NCBI RefSeq assembly: GCF_001294335.1
Contig: NZ_LGKG01000157.1
Span: 31,271 to 95,270 of the forward strand
DNA: 64,000 nucleotides
Origin: Streptomyces chattanoogensis
GTDB lineage: Bacteria; Actinomycetota; Actinomycetes; Streptomycetales; Streptomycetaceae
Direction of reading: 5' to 3'
Below, piece by piece: positions 8,470-17,409 of this stretch (position 1 is its first letter; every line of letters begins with the position of its first letter). The translations under genes and the position numbers were made by a program. The notes under the pieces are model-generated. The model was given only the letters and a program-made list of their open reading frames with translations, had not been told where the DNA came from and ran no database searches.

Positions 8470-8495
8470 AACGTCCGGTCGGCGGTGAAGATTCC
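8470..8495 (-). promoter_or_regulatory. SigR-type promoter of rbpA
   Basis: On the minus strand GGAAT (8495-8491) is followed after exactly 18 bases by GTT (8472-8470). This is the SigR consensus for thiol-oxidative stress. The rbpA of S. coelicolor is a known SigR target, so disulfide stress probably raises RbpA here as well. Confidence 0.85.
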
Positions 8496-8658
8496 CGTAA
8501 TCTGCGTCGCCCGTCGTGCCGCCCCTTTTTGTACCCACCAGCGCCCGGTTTGTCACATCTGGCAGCAGATGTCACCCAACGCTTTCCTGAAATGAGCGCG
8601 CAGTAACGGTCCGCCTGGTGAGCCAAAGGCGTACACTACCGGCCCGCGCCCCCCGAAC

Positions 8659-10023
8659 CTAAATCCGGTCCGGGATGCGGTTACCCGCCGCCGCGATCGC
8701 CCGCCGCACCGGCACCCTCGCCAGCAGCACAAAACCGACCGCGAAGAACGCCACCAGGGACACGATCGCATCCCGGTAGCTCCCGGTCAGCTGGTAGGCC
8801 AGCCCGAACACCAGCGGCCCCAGCCAGCTCACACCCCGGTCGCTCATCTCGTACGCGGAAAAGTACTCCGCCTCCTTGCCGCCCGGTATGAGATGGGAGA
8901 ACAGCGACCGGGAGAGCGCCTGGCTGCCGCCCAGGACCAGACCGATCCCCGAGGCCAGCGCGAAGAACCACACCGGCGCCTTCGCCGGCACGAAGAAGGC
9001 GGCCGCGAGCGTCAGCGCCCAGGCCGCCAGCGAGCCCAGGATCGTGCGCTGGGCGCCGTACCGCCGTGCCAGCCGGCCCATCAGCATCGCGCCGGCCGCG
9101 GCCAGGATCTGCACCAGCAGCACCGCGATGATCAGCGTCGTCTGGTCCAGCCCCAGCTCCTCCGAGCCGTAGACGGACGCCTGGCTGATAACCGTCTGCA
9201 CCCCGTCGTTGTAGACGAGATAGGCGAGGAGGTAGGCGAGGGTCAGGGGGTGGCGGCGCATATCGCGCAGGGTCTCCACCAGCTGCCGCCGGCCCTGGCC
9301 CGGCGAGGCGTCCCCGTCGCCGGGGGCCGCGGCTGCCGTCCGCCGGTCCCGCAGCCGGAGCAGCGGGATCAGGGAGAAGCCGCCCCACCACAGCCCCGCC
9401 GTCGCCAGGCAGATCCGTACCGCGGTGCCTTCGGAGACGCCGACGGAGTCGTGCCCGGCGTAGAGCGCCAGATCGGCGATCAGGACCAGCGCACCCGCCG
9501 CATAGCCGAACGCCCAGCCGCGGGAGGAGACCGCGTCCCGTTCGTCGGGCTCGGCTATCTGCGGAAGGAAGGAGTTGTAGAGCATCATCGACACGACGAA
9601 GCAGACGTTCGCGACGATCAGCAGCGCCCCGCCCAGCAGATAGCGGTCGCCGTGCAGGAAGAACATCCCGGTCGTCGCCGCGGCCCCGGTGTACGCACAG
9701 CCGCCCAGCAGCGGCTTCTTGCGGCCGGTCCGGTCGACCAGCGCCCCGGCGAGCGGCATCGCCAGCACCGACAGCAGCAGGGACGCGGAGACCGAGTACG
9801 CGAAGAAGGAGCCCGCGCGCACCGGAATGCCCAGGGGATGGACGAATCCGTGCGGATCCGCCGCGGCCTTCGCCACCGAGGTGAGATACGGCCCCAGGAA
9901 CACCGTCAGGATGCTCGTCGAATAGACGCTGTTTGCCCAGTCGTACCAGTACCAGCCGCGTTGCTCGCGGCGTCTGGCCGCCGTCTCCTCGTCGACGCCC
10001 CCGGTCACGGCTTGTGCGCTCAC
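8659..10023 (-). CDS. MFS transporter of the Atg22/UMF1 type
   Basis: The 454-residue protein has about twelve membrane segments and the MFS loop motif GALVDRTGRKKP near residue 96. The N-terminal WYWYDWANSVYSTSI is characteristic of the Atg22/UMF1 group, whose yeast members export amino acids from vacuoles. The bacterial substrate is unknown. The GTG at 10023 gives MSAQAVTGG; a slightly longer open frame in another phase is antisense noise. It lies 56 bases downstream of the GDPD gene on the same strand and may be co-transcribed. Confidence 0.85.
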   Translation of the reverse strand: MSAQAVTGGVDEETAARRREQRGWYWYDWANSVYSTSILTVFLGPYLTSVAKAAADPHGFVHPLGIPVRAGSFFAYSVSASLLLSVLAMPLAGALVDRTGRKKPLLGGCAYTGAAATTGMFFLHGDRYLLGGALLIVANVCFVVSMMLYNSFLPQIAEPDERDAVSSRGWAFGYAAGALVLIADLALYAGHDSVGVSEGTAVRICLATAGLWWGGFSLIPLLRLRDRRTAAAAPGDGDASPGQGRRQLVETLRDMRRHPLTLAYLLAYLVYNDGVQTVISQASVYGSEELGLDQTTLIIAVLLVQILAAAGAMLMGRLARRYGAQRTILGSLAAWALTLAAAFFVPAKAPVWFFALASGIGLVLGGSQALSRSLFSHLIPGGKEAEYFSAYEMSDRGVSWLGPLVFGLAYQLTGSYRDAIVSLVAFFAVGFVLLARVPVRRAIAAAGNRIPDRI

Positions 10024-10079
10024 CGCACCCCACCCCCGTCTTTCCGTCCCCGTCGGCGCGGCGGACCCGCGCCGGGCGG

Positions 10080-10880
10080 TCAGACCCAGGAGCCTCGCTC
10101 GGTCAGCACCGTGCGCAGTGTGTCTATGTGATCGGTCATGATGCCATCGACACCGAGATCCAACAGCGCCGTCATCCGTTTCGCGTCATTGATCGTCCAG
10201 ACATGGACCTGCAGGCCGAGCGCATGCGCGGCGCGCAGGAACAGCGGATCGACGACGGGGATGCCGTACTGCCGCTCGGGGACCTGGACACACACCGCGT
10301 TGCGCCGCACCGCCGCGCCCAGCAGCCGGTCCAGCGGCACCGCACCCCGCCCGTACGACCGCAGGCGCAGCCCGGCCACGCCGCGGGTGCCCAGCGAGGT
10401 CGCCAGCCGCGGGCCGGCCAGCCGCTGCGCCCGCGCCACCCGGGCCTCGGAGAACGAGCCGACGCACACCCGGTCCCAGGCGTGGGTGCGGCGCAGCAGG
10501 TCCAGCAGCGGCGCCAGGGCGGCCTCCGCCTTGAGGTCGACGTTCCAGCGGGCCTCGGGGAACTCCTCCAGCAGCTCCTCGAACAGCGGCAGCGGCTCAC
10601 GGCCGCCGACCCGGGCCTGGTTCACCGCCCGCCAGGGGAGCGCGCCGATCGCGCCGCGCGAGTCGGTGACCCGGTCCAGCGTCGGATCGTGGAAGGCGAC
10701 GAGCCGGCCGTCCGAGGTGGCGTGGACATCGGTCTCCAGATAGCGGTAGCCGAGACCGACGGCGCGCCGGAAGGCGGCGGCGGTGTTCTCCAGGCCCTCC
10801 GCCGCACCGCCCCGGTGGGCGAAGGGGAGCGGTGCCGGATGGTCGAGATAGGCGTGGCGGAGGCGTATCGCTGAGGTCAC
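10080..10880 (-). CDS. Glycerophosphodiester phosphodiesterase
   Basis: The 266-residue protein is a cytosolic GDPD-family enzyme hydrolysing glycerophosphodiesters to sn-glycerol 3-phosphate and an alcohol. Visible active-site elements are FAHRGGAAEGLENT (catalytic His, substrate Arg and Glu, residues 20-33), ETDVH near residue 49 and AFHDPTLDR near residue 62. No signal peptide is present. Its start overlaps the end of the YczE gene by four bases, giving a coupled pair. Confidence 0.93.
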   Translation of the reverse strand: MTSAIRLRHAYLDHPAPLPFAHRGGAAEGLENTAAAFRRAVGLGYRYLETDVHATSDGRLVAFHDPTLDRVTDSRGAIGALPWRAVNQARVGGREPLPLFEELLEEFPEARWNVDLKAEAALAPLLDLLRRTHAWDRVCVGSFSEARVARAQRLAGPRLATSLGTRGVAGLRLRSYGRGAVPLDRLLGAAVRRNAVCVQVPERQYGIPVVDPLFLRAAHALGLQVHVWTINDAKRMTALLDLGVDGIMTDHIDTLRTVLTERGSWV

Positions 10881-11578
10881 TCCGGCAGTATGGCGCGCTC
10901 AGGTGAAGCGACGGTGCCGCGGGCCACCACCGGCGACGGAGGCTCCGGCAGGCCCTTGATCGCGAAGTACCGGAGGAAGAACTGCGCCATCGGCCCGATG
11001 GCCAGGGCGTAGACCACGGTGCCGGCCCCGATCGAGCCGCCGAGCGCGAAGCCCACCGCCAGGACGGTCACCTCGATGCAGGTCCGCACCAGCCGTACCG
11101 GGCGCCCGGTACGCAGATGCAGCCCGGTCATCAGTCCGTCGCGCGGGCCCGGGCCGAAGCGGGCGGAGATGTACAGGCCGGTCGCGGCGCCGTTGAGGAC
11201 GACGGCGAAGGCCAGCAGCGGAATACGGACGGCGAGCGCGTGCACCTGGGGCACCAGCGCCAGCGTCGCGTCCATCACCGCCCCGAGGATCACCACATTC
11301 GACACCGTCCCCAGGCCCGGACGCTGCCGCAGTGGAATCCACAGCAGCAGGATCAGGGCGCCGGAGACGATGGTGACGGTGCCGATCGTCAGCCCCGTAT
11401 GCCGGGATATGCCCTGGTTCAGCACGCTCCAGGGTTCCAGTCCGAGCTCCGCGCGCAGCATCAGCCCCATGCTCACGCCGTACAGCACCAGCCCCGCATA
11501 GAGCTGGACCAGCCGGCGCGGCAGCAGCGCCCTGGGCGTGGCGGATTCCCTGGAGCCGGAATCCCGGGTGATGGACAT
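10877..11578 (-). CDS. yczE: YczE/YitT-like integral membrane protein
   Basis: The 233-residue protein has about five or six hydrophobic helices and the YczE signature LGLEPWSVLNQGISRHTG near residue 50, plus GPGPRDGLMTGLH near residue 145. The biochemical role is unknown. The ATG at 11578 is chosen because AGGAGGGG lies about 7 bases upstream; upstream in-frame codons lack such a site. It is transcribed divergently from a MocR-type regulator, the same pairing as yczE/yczR in Bacillus, which suggests the regulator controls this gene in response to pyridoxal phosphate or an amino compound. Confidence 0.85.
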   Translation of the reverse strand: MSITRDSGSRESATPRALLPRRLVQLYAGLVLYGVSMGLMLRAELGLEPWSVLNQGISRHTGLTIGTVTIVSGALILLLWIPLRQRPGLGTVSNVVILGAVMDATLALVPQVHALAVRIPLLAFAVVLNGAATGLYISARFGPGPRDGLMTGLHLRTGRPVRLVRTCIEVTVLAVGFALGGSIGAGTVVYALAIGPMAQFFLRYFAIKGLPEPPSPVVARGTVASPERAILPE

Positions 11579-11602
11579 GACTCTTCCCCCTCCTGGCAGA
11601 AT

Positions 11603-11674
11603 TGGACTGACGCATGACACGATGTGGCCGGTACTAGCCAGGTAAGTAGAGCCAATCCGGCGAAGGTGGACTGA
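11603..11674. promoter_or_regulatory. Candidate MocR operator: direct repeats in the divergent gap
   Basis: TGGACTGA occurs at 11603-11610 and 11667-11674 in the same orientation, 64 bases apart, in the gap between yczE and the MocR gene. ATTGG/CCAAT half-sites lie between them. MocR regulators usually bind direct repeats in divergent promoters. Confidence 0.45.
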
Positions 11675-11679
11675 TTTCA

Positions 11680-13185
11680 ATGGCTCAGTGGACTTCAGCG
11701 GTAGGTGCGCCCCAACTGGCCCGGCTCCTTCAGTCGCAGGACCCGCGGGACGCCGAACTCACCGCCGCCGGGCGCCGGTTGCCCGCCTACCGCAGCCTTG
11801 CCGACGGTGTGCGCCTGCTCGTCCTGGAAGGGCGGGTGCCGGTCGCCGCCCGGCTGCCCGCCGAGCGGGAACTGGCCGCCGCGTTCGGGGTCAGCCGCAC
11901 CACCGTCGCCGCCGCCTACGAAGCGCTGCGCGCCGAGGGCTTCCTGGAGTCCCGCCGCGGCTCCGGCAGTTGGACCGCCGTCCCGGCAGGCAACCCCCTG
12001 CCCACCCGCGGCCTGGAGCCCCTCCCGCCGGAGGCCGCCGGCTCCATGATCGACCTCGGCTGCGCCGCCCTCCCGGCCCCCGAGCCCTGGCTGACCCGCG
12101 CCGTCCAGAGCGCCATGACCGACCTCCCGCTCTACGCCCACACCCACGGCGACTACCCCGCCGGCCTCCCCGTCCTGCGCCAGGCCCTCGCCGACCGCTA
12201 CACCGCCCGCGGCATCCCCACCATGCCCGAGCAGATCATGGTCACCACGGGCGCGATGGGCGCCGTCGCCGCCATCTGCCGCCTGTGTACGAGCCCCGGC
12301 GAGCGGGTGGCTGTCGACTCGCCCTCCTACGCCAACATCCTCCAGCTGATGCGGGACGCCGGCGCCCGGCTCGTCCCCGTCGCACTGGGGGAGCGGCTCA
12401 CGGGCTGGGACATCCCCGTCTGGCGGCAGGTCATGCGGGACGCCGCGCCCCGGATGGCGTATGTCGTCGCCGACTTCCACAACCCCACCGGGACCCTGGC
12501 CACCGACGACCAGCGCCGCCGCATGGTCGACGCCGCGCGGTCGGCCGGCACCCTGCTCGTCGTCGACGAGACCATGGCCGAGCTCCACCTGGACGACGAC
12601 CCCGAACCGCCGCGCCCGGTCTGCGCCTTCGACCCCGCGGGCAGCGCCGTGATCACCGTCGGCTCGGCCAGCAAGGCTTTCTGGGCCGGGATGCGGATCG
12701 GCTGGGTGCGCGCCGCGCCGGACATCATCCGCAGCCTGGTCGCCGCCCGCACCTACTCCGACCTCGGCTCGCCCGTCCTCGAACAGCTCGCCATCGCCTC
12801 GCTGCTGAAGGGGGAGGGCTGGGACGCCGCCGTCGAGATCCGCCGGCAGGAGGCCCGCGAGAACCGTGAGGCCATCGTCGCCGCAATCCGCCGGCACCTG
12901 CCCGACTGGGAGTTCAGCGTCCCGCGCGGCGGCCTCACCCTCTGGGTCCGTACGGGCGGCCTGTCCGGCTCCCGGATCGCCGAGGCGGGGGAGCGGCTGG
13001 GGGTCCGGGTGCCCTCCGGGCCGCGGTTCGGCGTCGACGGCGCCTTCGAGGGCTACGTACGGCTGCCGTTCACCGTCAACGGAGCAGTTGCCGAGGAGGC
13101 CGCCCTACGACTTGCGGGCGCCGCGCGGCTGGTGGCCACCGGCGCCACCGTCGAGGCCGAGACACGGCACGCCTTCGTCGCCTGA
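11680..13185 (+). CDS. MocR-type regulator (GntR winged helix fused to aminotransferase domain)
   Basis: The 501-residue fusion has a GntR-type HTH at residues about 35-100 (LPAERELAAAFGVSRTTVAA) and a fold-type I PLP aminotransferase domain from about 120. The PLP-binding Lys lies in GSASKAFWAGMR near residue 330 and the cofactor Asp in ADFHNPTGT and VVDET. Such proteins sense PLP or PLP-amino acid adducts and regulate a divergent neighbour. Here that neighbour is the YczE gene 101 bases away, with matching direct repeats in between. ATG at 11680 follows shortly after the repeat region. Confidence 0.92.
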   Translation: MAQWTSAVGAPQLARLLQSQDPRDAELTAAGRRLPAYRSLADGVRLLVLEGRVPVAARLPAERELAAAFGVSRTTVAAAYEALRAEGFLESRRGSGSWTAVPAGNPLPTRGLEPLPPEAAGSMIDLGCAALPAPEPWLTRAVQSAMTDLPLYAHTHGDYPAGLPVLRQALADRYTARGIPTMPEQIMVTTGAMGAVAAICRLCTSPGERVAVDSPSYANILQLMRDAGARLVPVALGERLTGWDIPVWRQVMRDAAPRMAYVVADFHNPTGTLATDDQRRRMVDAARSAGTLLVVDETMAELHLDDDPEPPRPVCAFDPAGSAVITVGSASKAFWAGMRIGWVRAAPDIIRSLVAARTYSDLGSPVLEQLAIASLLKGEGWDAAVEIRRQEARENREAIVAAIRRHLPDWEFSVPRGGLTLWVRTGGLSGSRIAEAGERLGVRVPSGPRFGVDGAFEGYVRLPFTVNGAVAEEAALRLAGAARLVATGATVEAETRHAFVA

Positions 13186-13215
13186 CGGAACGGACCCCGG
13201 TCGCCTGACACGACG

Positions 13216-14868
13216 TCAGGACAGCGGGCCCTCCACGTGCGCGGCCTCCGAACCGTTGACCGCGACGGACTCCCCGCCCTGCGCGGTGGCCGCCTGCGCG
13301 CCGAGCGGGGCGGCCTCGTCCGCGGCGGGCGCGGCCTTGGCGAAGGACGTCGACGCGGCCAGCGGGACGGTCCGCTCCGGCAGCAGCGCCATCACGGCCA
13401 GCCGGTCCGCCTCGCAGGTCTCCTCGTCGAACGGGTCGGGTGTGGCCGGCACCTGGAGCCGCAGCACCGGACCGGTCCCCAGCCGGGCATAGCCGCGGCC
13501 GGGCGGTACATCGGCCGTCGGCGTGGTGTGCGGCGGCGCCCCGAGCACCGACCGCACCTCGTCGGCCGTCGCCGGGCCGAGCACCACCCGCGCCCGGGTG
13601 TGGGCCCGTACGGCATCGGCCAGCAGCTCGGCGGTCTCGCACCGCTCGGCCACGACGACCGTGACATTGGCCGCCCCGCCGTGCCGCAGCGGCATCTGCA
13701 GGAGCAGCTGGGGATCGTCGCGGCCCTCCGCGGCCGCGAGATGGGCCAGCGTGGTGGGGCGGTCCACGATGATCCACAGTGGCCGCCGGGTGTCCTCCGG
13801 CGCGGAACGGCCCGCCTGCCGCGCCCGGTTCGCCGAGATCAGCCGGCGCTCGGTCTCGTGCGCGGCCCACTCCAGCGTCGCCAGCGCCCCCGCGAGTCCG
13901 CTCTCCACCCCCAGCACCCCGGACCGGCCGGCCAGACAGGCGAACTCGCCGGTGCCGGTGCCGTCGATGACCAGCACATCGCCCTCGGCCAGCGCCTGCA
14001 GCGCGATCGACCGCAGCAGCGTCGTACCGCCCGTCCCGGGCTGCCCCAGCACCAGCAGATGCGGCTCGGTCGACCGCTGCCCGGTGCGCCACAGGACCGG
14101 CGGCGCATCCTGGGTCTCCTCGCCCTGAAGGACCGGCAGGGTCCGGTGGACGGAATCCGGGTCGGTGAACCCGAGCACCGTCTCGCCCGGCGAGGTCACG
14201 AAACGCTGCGCCGCGATATCCGTGGGCAGCGCACCGAGGACGCTCAGCACCAGCTGGTTGGCCGCCTCGTCCCAGGCGAAGTGATACTCCCGGCCGCGGC
14301 CGGACTTGGCGTGCAGCACCTGCTCGATACGGTCCCGGGACTGGTCCTCGCCATCGGTGAAATACGCCGGGTACTTCAGCTGCAGGCGCTCCAGCCGCCC
14401 GCTCTCGTCGAAGCCGTACTCGGTGAAGGCCTGCTCCCAGTCACCGCCGTGGGAATACAGCGGGCTGGGATCCCCGTCGGCGGAGAAATACGGCACCAGC
14501 GCCTCGTACAGCCCCTGCAACCGCTCCTTCTGGGCCTCGCCCGGCCCGGACTTCGCAGCATTGCGGTCCCGCCCCGCCCAGGCCGCCGCCCCCATCATCG
14601 AGATGGCCGCGAGCAGCGGGCCGTACGGCACCACCGCCACGGCCAGCGCACACGCGGCAACGGAGAAGAACAGCGGGCCACGGCGATCCTTGGGTGTCGC
14701 ATCCCAGCGCTGTCTGCCGGCGGCGGCGAGCCGACCCAGTCCACGACTGATGGTGATCAGCGGGTGGAACACATCGGAGGCGCTGTCGGCGGCGGTGCGC
14801 GCGATCTCTCTGCTGCGCGCGAGGGAAGCGCTGTCGGTCAGGATGCGGGGCAAGGGGCGCCGGGCCAC
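13216..14868 (-). CDS. sffA: SffA: FtsK/SpoIIIE-like sporulation septum protein
   Basis: This 550-residue protein has two close hydrophobic segments near residues 62-95 and a C-terminal FtsK-like nucleotide-binding domain. Its P-loop near residue 272 reads GQPGTGGTTLL, so the invariant Lys of GxxGxGK[ST] is Gly. The Walker B region WIIVDRPTT near residue 365 lacks the catalytic Glu. In S. coelicolor SmeA recruits SffA to sporulation septa and the pair aids chromosome segregation. The identification rests on domain type plus the adjacent 64-residue SmeA-like gene 72 bases upstream. The Pro/Ala-rich tail has no obvious gamma domain. Confidence 0.82.
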   Translation of the reverse strand: MARRPLPRILTDSASLARSREIARTAADSASDVFHPLITISRGLGRLAAAGRQRWDATPKDRRGPLFFSVAACALAVAVVPYGPLLAAISMMGAAAWAGRDRNAAKSGPGEAQKERLQGLYEALVPYFSADGDPSPLYSHGGDWEQAFTEYGFDESGRLERLQLKYPAYFTDGEDQSRDRIEQVLHAKSGRGREYHFAWDEAANQLVLSVLGALPTDIAAQRFVTSPGETVLGFTDPDSVHRTLPVLQGEETQDAPPVLWRTGQRSTEPHLLVLGQPGTGGTTLLRSIALQALAEGDVLVIDGTGTGEFACLAGRSGVLGVESGLAGALATLEWAAHETERRLISANRARQAGRSAPEDTRRPLWIIVDRPTTLAHLAAAEGRDDPQLLLQMPLRHGGAANVTVVVAERCETAELLADAVRAHTRARVVLGPATADEVRSVLGAPPHTTPTADVPPGRGYARLGTGPVLRLQVPATPDPFDEETCEADRLAVMALLPERTVPLAASTSFAKAAPAADEAAPLGAQAATAQGGESVAVNGSEAAHVEGPLS

Positions 14869-14940
14869 ATCTGTCTCCTGTTGGTCGTGCGGCGGTCGTG
14901 ACGGGCTCGCCGTGGGCGGCGAGCCCGGTGGGGTGAGGCG

Positions 14941-15135
14941 CTAGATCTTGAGCCCTCCCAGGAGGCTCGCGAGGCTCGCGCCGCCCGCTCTGATACTGGG
15001 CGCGATGGCGGAGCCCGCGAGATAGAACCCGAAGAGCGCACAGACCAGCGCGTGGGACAACTTGAGGCCGTCTTTGCGGAAGAAGAGGAAGACGATGACA
15101 CCGAGCAGGATGACGCCGGAAATGGACAGAATCAT
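14941..15135 (-). CDS. smeA: SmeA-like small membrane protein
   Basis: The 64-residue protein has two hydrophobic helices (residues 3-19 and 27-47), separated by RKDGLK, and a Gly/Ala/Ser-rich tail. Size, topology and position directly upstream of the FtsK-like gene match SmeA, which localises to sporulation septa and brings SffA there. The ATG at 15135 is preceded by AGGAGAG at about 8 bases, deciding the start; a longer open frame upstream has no such support. The gene is shorter than usual annotation cut-offs. Confidence 0.85.
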   Translation of the reverse strand: MILSISGVILLGVIVFLFFRKDGLKLSHALVCALFGFYLAGSAIAPSIRAGGASLASLLGGLKI

Positions 15136-15348
15136 GGGGGTTCTCTCCTGGGTGGTGGGGACGATCACCGTGAGTTCTTCCAGCCTCACAGCCAGTATCA
15201 AGCCATCGAAAGCTGCGAACGGGTGATTTGTCGTTGAAACCGCCCGGACGGGCCCCGTCCGTAGAGCGCGTCGCCTGGAACTGTGCTTCGCGTGTCGCAC
15301 CCGGATCCTGCCACCGGCGTGACCACGGCCTCCGGCACAATCAGTGAG

Positions 15349-15810
15349 GTGTCGAAGAAGAAGCCCAGGAAAACGTCCCCGACGAAGCGGCCGGAGACGG
15401 AACCGCGCCGCCCCGTCGCCGTGACCCCGACCTCGCCCTGCCCCTGCGGGCGCGATGCGACCTACCGCGACTGCTGCGGCGCCTGCCATCAAGGGCGCGC
15501 CGCCGCCCCCACCGCGGAGCGGCTGATGCGCTCGCGCTACAGCGCCTTCGTCGTGGGAGACGCCGGATATCTGCTGGCCACCTGGCACCCCTCGACCCGG
15601 CCCGCCGGCCTGGAATTCGTCTCCGGGCAGCGGTGGACCGGCCTGGAGATCCTCGGCACCACCGGCGGCACGGCCTTCCACGCCGAGGGAACGGTGGAGT
15701 TCCGCGCGCACTACACGCTGCAGGGGCAGGCCGAGAGCCAGTACGAGAACAGCCGCTTCGTCCGCGAGGACGGGGCGTGGGTCTACGTGGACGCCCTGCC
15801 GCCCGCGTAA
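15349..15810 (+). CDS. YchJ family (UPF0225) protein with SEC-C motif
   Basis: The 153-residue protein has a basic Lys/Pro-rich leader, then a SEC-C zinc motif PCPCGRDATYRDCCG near residue 32, and the YchJ NTF2-like domain with the conserved LMRSRYSAFV segment. The SEC-C motif is usually a protein- or zinc-binding module, but the function of the family is unknown. The GTG at 15349 follows GTGAG at close range; an upstream in-frame ATG lacks a clear ribosome-binding site. It is divergent from smeA and convergent with the S4-domain gene. Confidence 0.85.
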   Translation: MSKKKPRKTSPTKRPETEPRRPVAVTPTSPCPCGRDATYRDCCGACHQGRAAAPTAERLMRSRYSAFVVGDAGYLLATWHPSTRPAGLEFVSGQRWTGLEILGTTGGTAFHAEGTVEFRAHYTLQGQAESQYENSRFVREDGAWVYVDALPPA

Positions 15811-15845
15811 CCCCTGAGCCGGAACCCCGTACGCCCGGCCCCTGC

Positions 15846-16229
15846 CTACCGTCCGCGCAGCATCAGCTGCTCGATCTCGCGCCGGTCGCGCTTGGTGGGA
15901 CGTCCCGCACCGCGGTCACGCACCGGGGCGACGGCGACCTCCTCGCGCGGCGGGGGCGGCGGGGAGTTGTCGACGAAGCACTGTGCCGCGACGGGCGCGC
16001 CCACCCGCTTGCGGACCAGCTTCGAGACGACCACGATCCGCTCCCGGCCGGCGTACCGCAGCCGCACCTCGTCGCCGCTGCGCACGGCGTGCGCCGGCTT
16101 CACCCGGTCGCCGTTGACGCGGACGTGCCCGGCACGGCAGGCCGCGGTGGCCTGCGAGCGCGACTTGATGAGCCGGACCGACCAGATCCAGCTGTCGATA
16201 CGGGTGGTGGTCCCCTCGTCTGAAGCCAT
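15846..16229 (-). CDS. S4-domain RNA-binding protein, Hsp15-like
   Basis: The 127-residue protein starts with an S4 RNA-binding domain (RIDSWIWSVRLIKSRSQATA, then GHVRVNGDRVKPAHAVRSGDEV). A basic C-terminal tail (GRPTKRDRREIEQL) follows. This is the Hsp15/HslR layout; Hsp15 binds 50S subunits with stalled nascent chains and recycles them. It lies 39 bases downstream of the Ku gene on the same strand and may be co-transcribed by chance rather than function. Confidence 0.88.
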   Translation of the reverse strand: MASDEGTTTRIDSWIWSVRLIKSRSQATAACRAGHVRVNGDRVKPAHAVRSGDEVRLRYAGRERIVVVSKLVRKRVGAPVAAQCFVDNSPPPPPREEVAVAPVRDRGAGRPTKRDRREIEQLMLRGR

Positions 16230-16268
16230 GACACGACTCTAGGCCGCGAGGGGGCGGGTGTGCCGGTA

Positions 16269-17369
16269 TTAAGCGGACGCCTTCTTGGCCGCCCGCTTGG
16301 CCGGGGGCTTCTTGGCGGTGGCTGCGGCGGCGGATCCGGCGGTGGCCTTGGCGGCGGTCTTGCGCGCGCCCTTCGTGCCGGTGGACTTGGTGCCGGTGGA
16401 CTCGGTGTCCGAGGCCCTGGCGTCCGACGTCTGCGCCGTCGTCGTCTTCTTCGCGGGGGACTTCTTGGCGGCGGGCCTCTTTGCCGCCGCCTTCTTCCCG
16501 GCCGGCGCCGGCCCAGCCGCTTTCGCGGCCTTCTTCCCGGCCGTCCGCCCCCGTATCGGCGTCACGGAAGCGGCCCCTCCGGGCTCCGCTCCGCCGCCCT
16601 GCCGGGCCGCCTCGACGCTCTTCTCCAGCGCCGCCATCAGATCGACGACCTGGCCGCCAGGGGGGCCGGCGGGAGCCACCGGCGTCCCGCCCTCCAGCTT
16701 CTGGGCCACCAGCTCCTCCACGGCCTCGCGGTACTCGTCATGCAGCTCGGCGGGGTCCAGCTCGCCCAGGGAATCCATCAGCATCTCGGCGAGCCGGAAC
16801 TCGTTCTCGCGGAGCTTGACGTCGGCCCGGGGGCCGACACCGGCCGCGGGGCGGATCTGGTCGGGCCACAGCAGCGAATGCATCACGATCGCCCCGTCGT
16901 GCGCCCGCAGCATCGCCAGCGACTCCCGCCCCCGGATCGCCACCTTGCCGATCGCGACCTTCCGCTGATGCTCCAGTGCCTCCCTCAGCACCGCGTACGG
17001 CCTGGCGGCGGACGAGCCGTTCGGGCCCAGGTAGTAGGCCTTGTCCAGCTGGAGGGGATCGATCTCGTCGGCGTCGACGAACGCCAGGATCGCCATCGTC
17101 TTGGCGGCCGGCATCGGCAGCCGGGCCAGATCCTCGTCGGTGATCTGCACGATCGTCTCGTCGTCCGGCGCCTGGTACCCCTTGCCGACCTCCTCGTTCG
17201 GCACCTCCTCGCCGTCCAGCTCACAGATCTTGCGGTACCGGATCTGCGCGCCGTCCTTTTCGTGAATGCGCACAAACGAAACCGACGAGGTGCGGTCGGT
17301 CGCGCTGTATGTCTTCACCGGGATGGTGACCAGGCCGAACGATATGGACCCGTTCCAGATGGATCGCAT
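16269..17369 (-). CDS. ku: Ku protein of non-homologous end joining
   Basis: The 366-residue protein begins MRSIWNGSISFGLVTIPVKT, the hallmark of bacterial Ku, and contains the dimeric beta-barrel core to about residue 255. The Ala/Lys-rich tail from about 275 to the end (repeated AAKK, KKSPAKKT) is longer than in minimal Ku and probably binds DNA without a free end, as seen for other actinobacterial Ku tails. It is divergent from a LigD-type polymerase with only 40 bases between starts, so both share one promoter region. Confidence 0.95.
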   Translation of the reverse strand: MRSIWNGSISFGLVTIPVKTYSATDRTSSVSFVRIHEKDGAQIRYRKICELDGEEVPNEEVGKGYQAPDDETIVQITDEDLARLPMPAAKTMAILAFVDADEIDPLQLDKAYYLGPNGSSAARPYAVLREALEHQRKVAIGKVAIRGRESLAMLRAHDGAIVMHSLLWPDQIRPAAGVGPRADVKLRENEFRLAEMLMDSLGELDPAELHDEYREAVEELVAQKLEGGTPVAPAGPPGGQVVDLMAALEKSVEAARQGGGAEPGGAASVTPIRGRTAGKKAAKAAGPAPAGKKAAAKRPAAKKSPAKKTTTAQTSDARASDTESTGTKSTGTKGARKTAAKATAGSAAAATAKKPPAKRAAKKASA

Positions 17370-17409
17370 ATGTCATCCTCTGTCCCGCGATTCATGGGAT
17401 TCTCATCGT

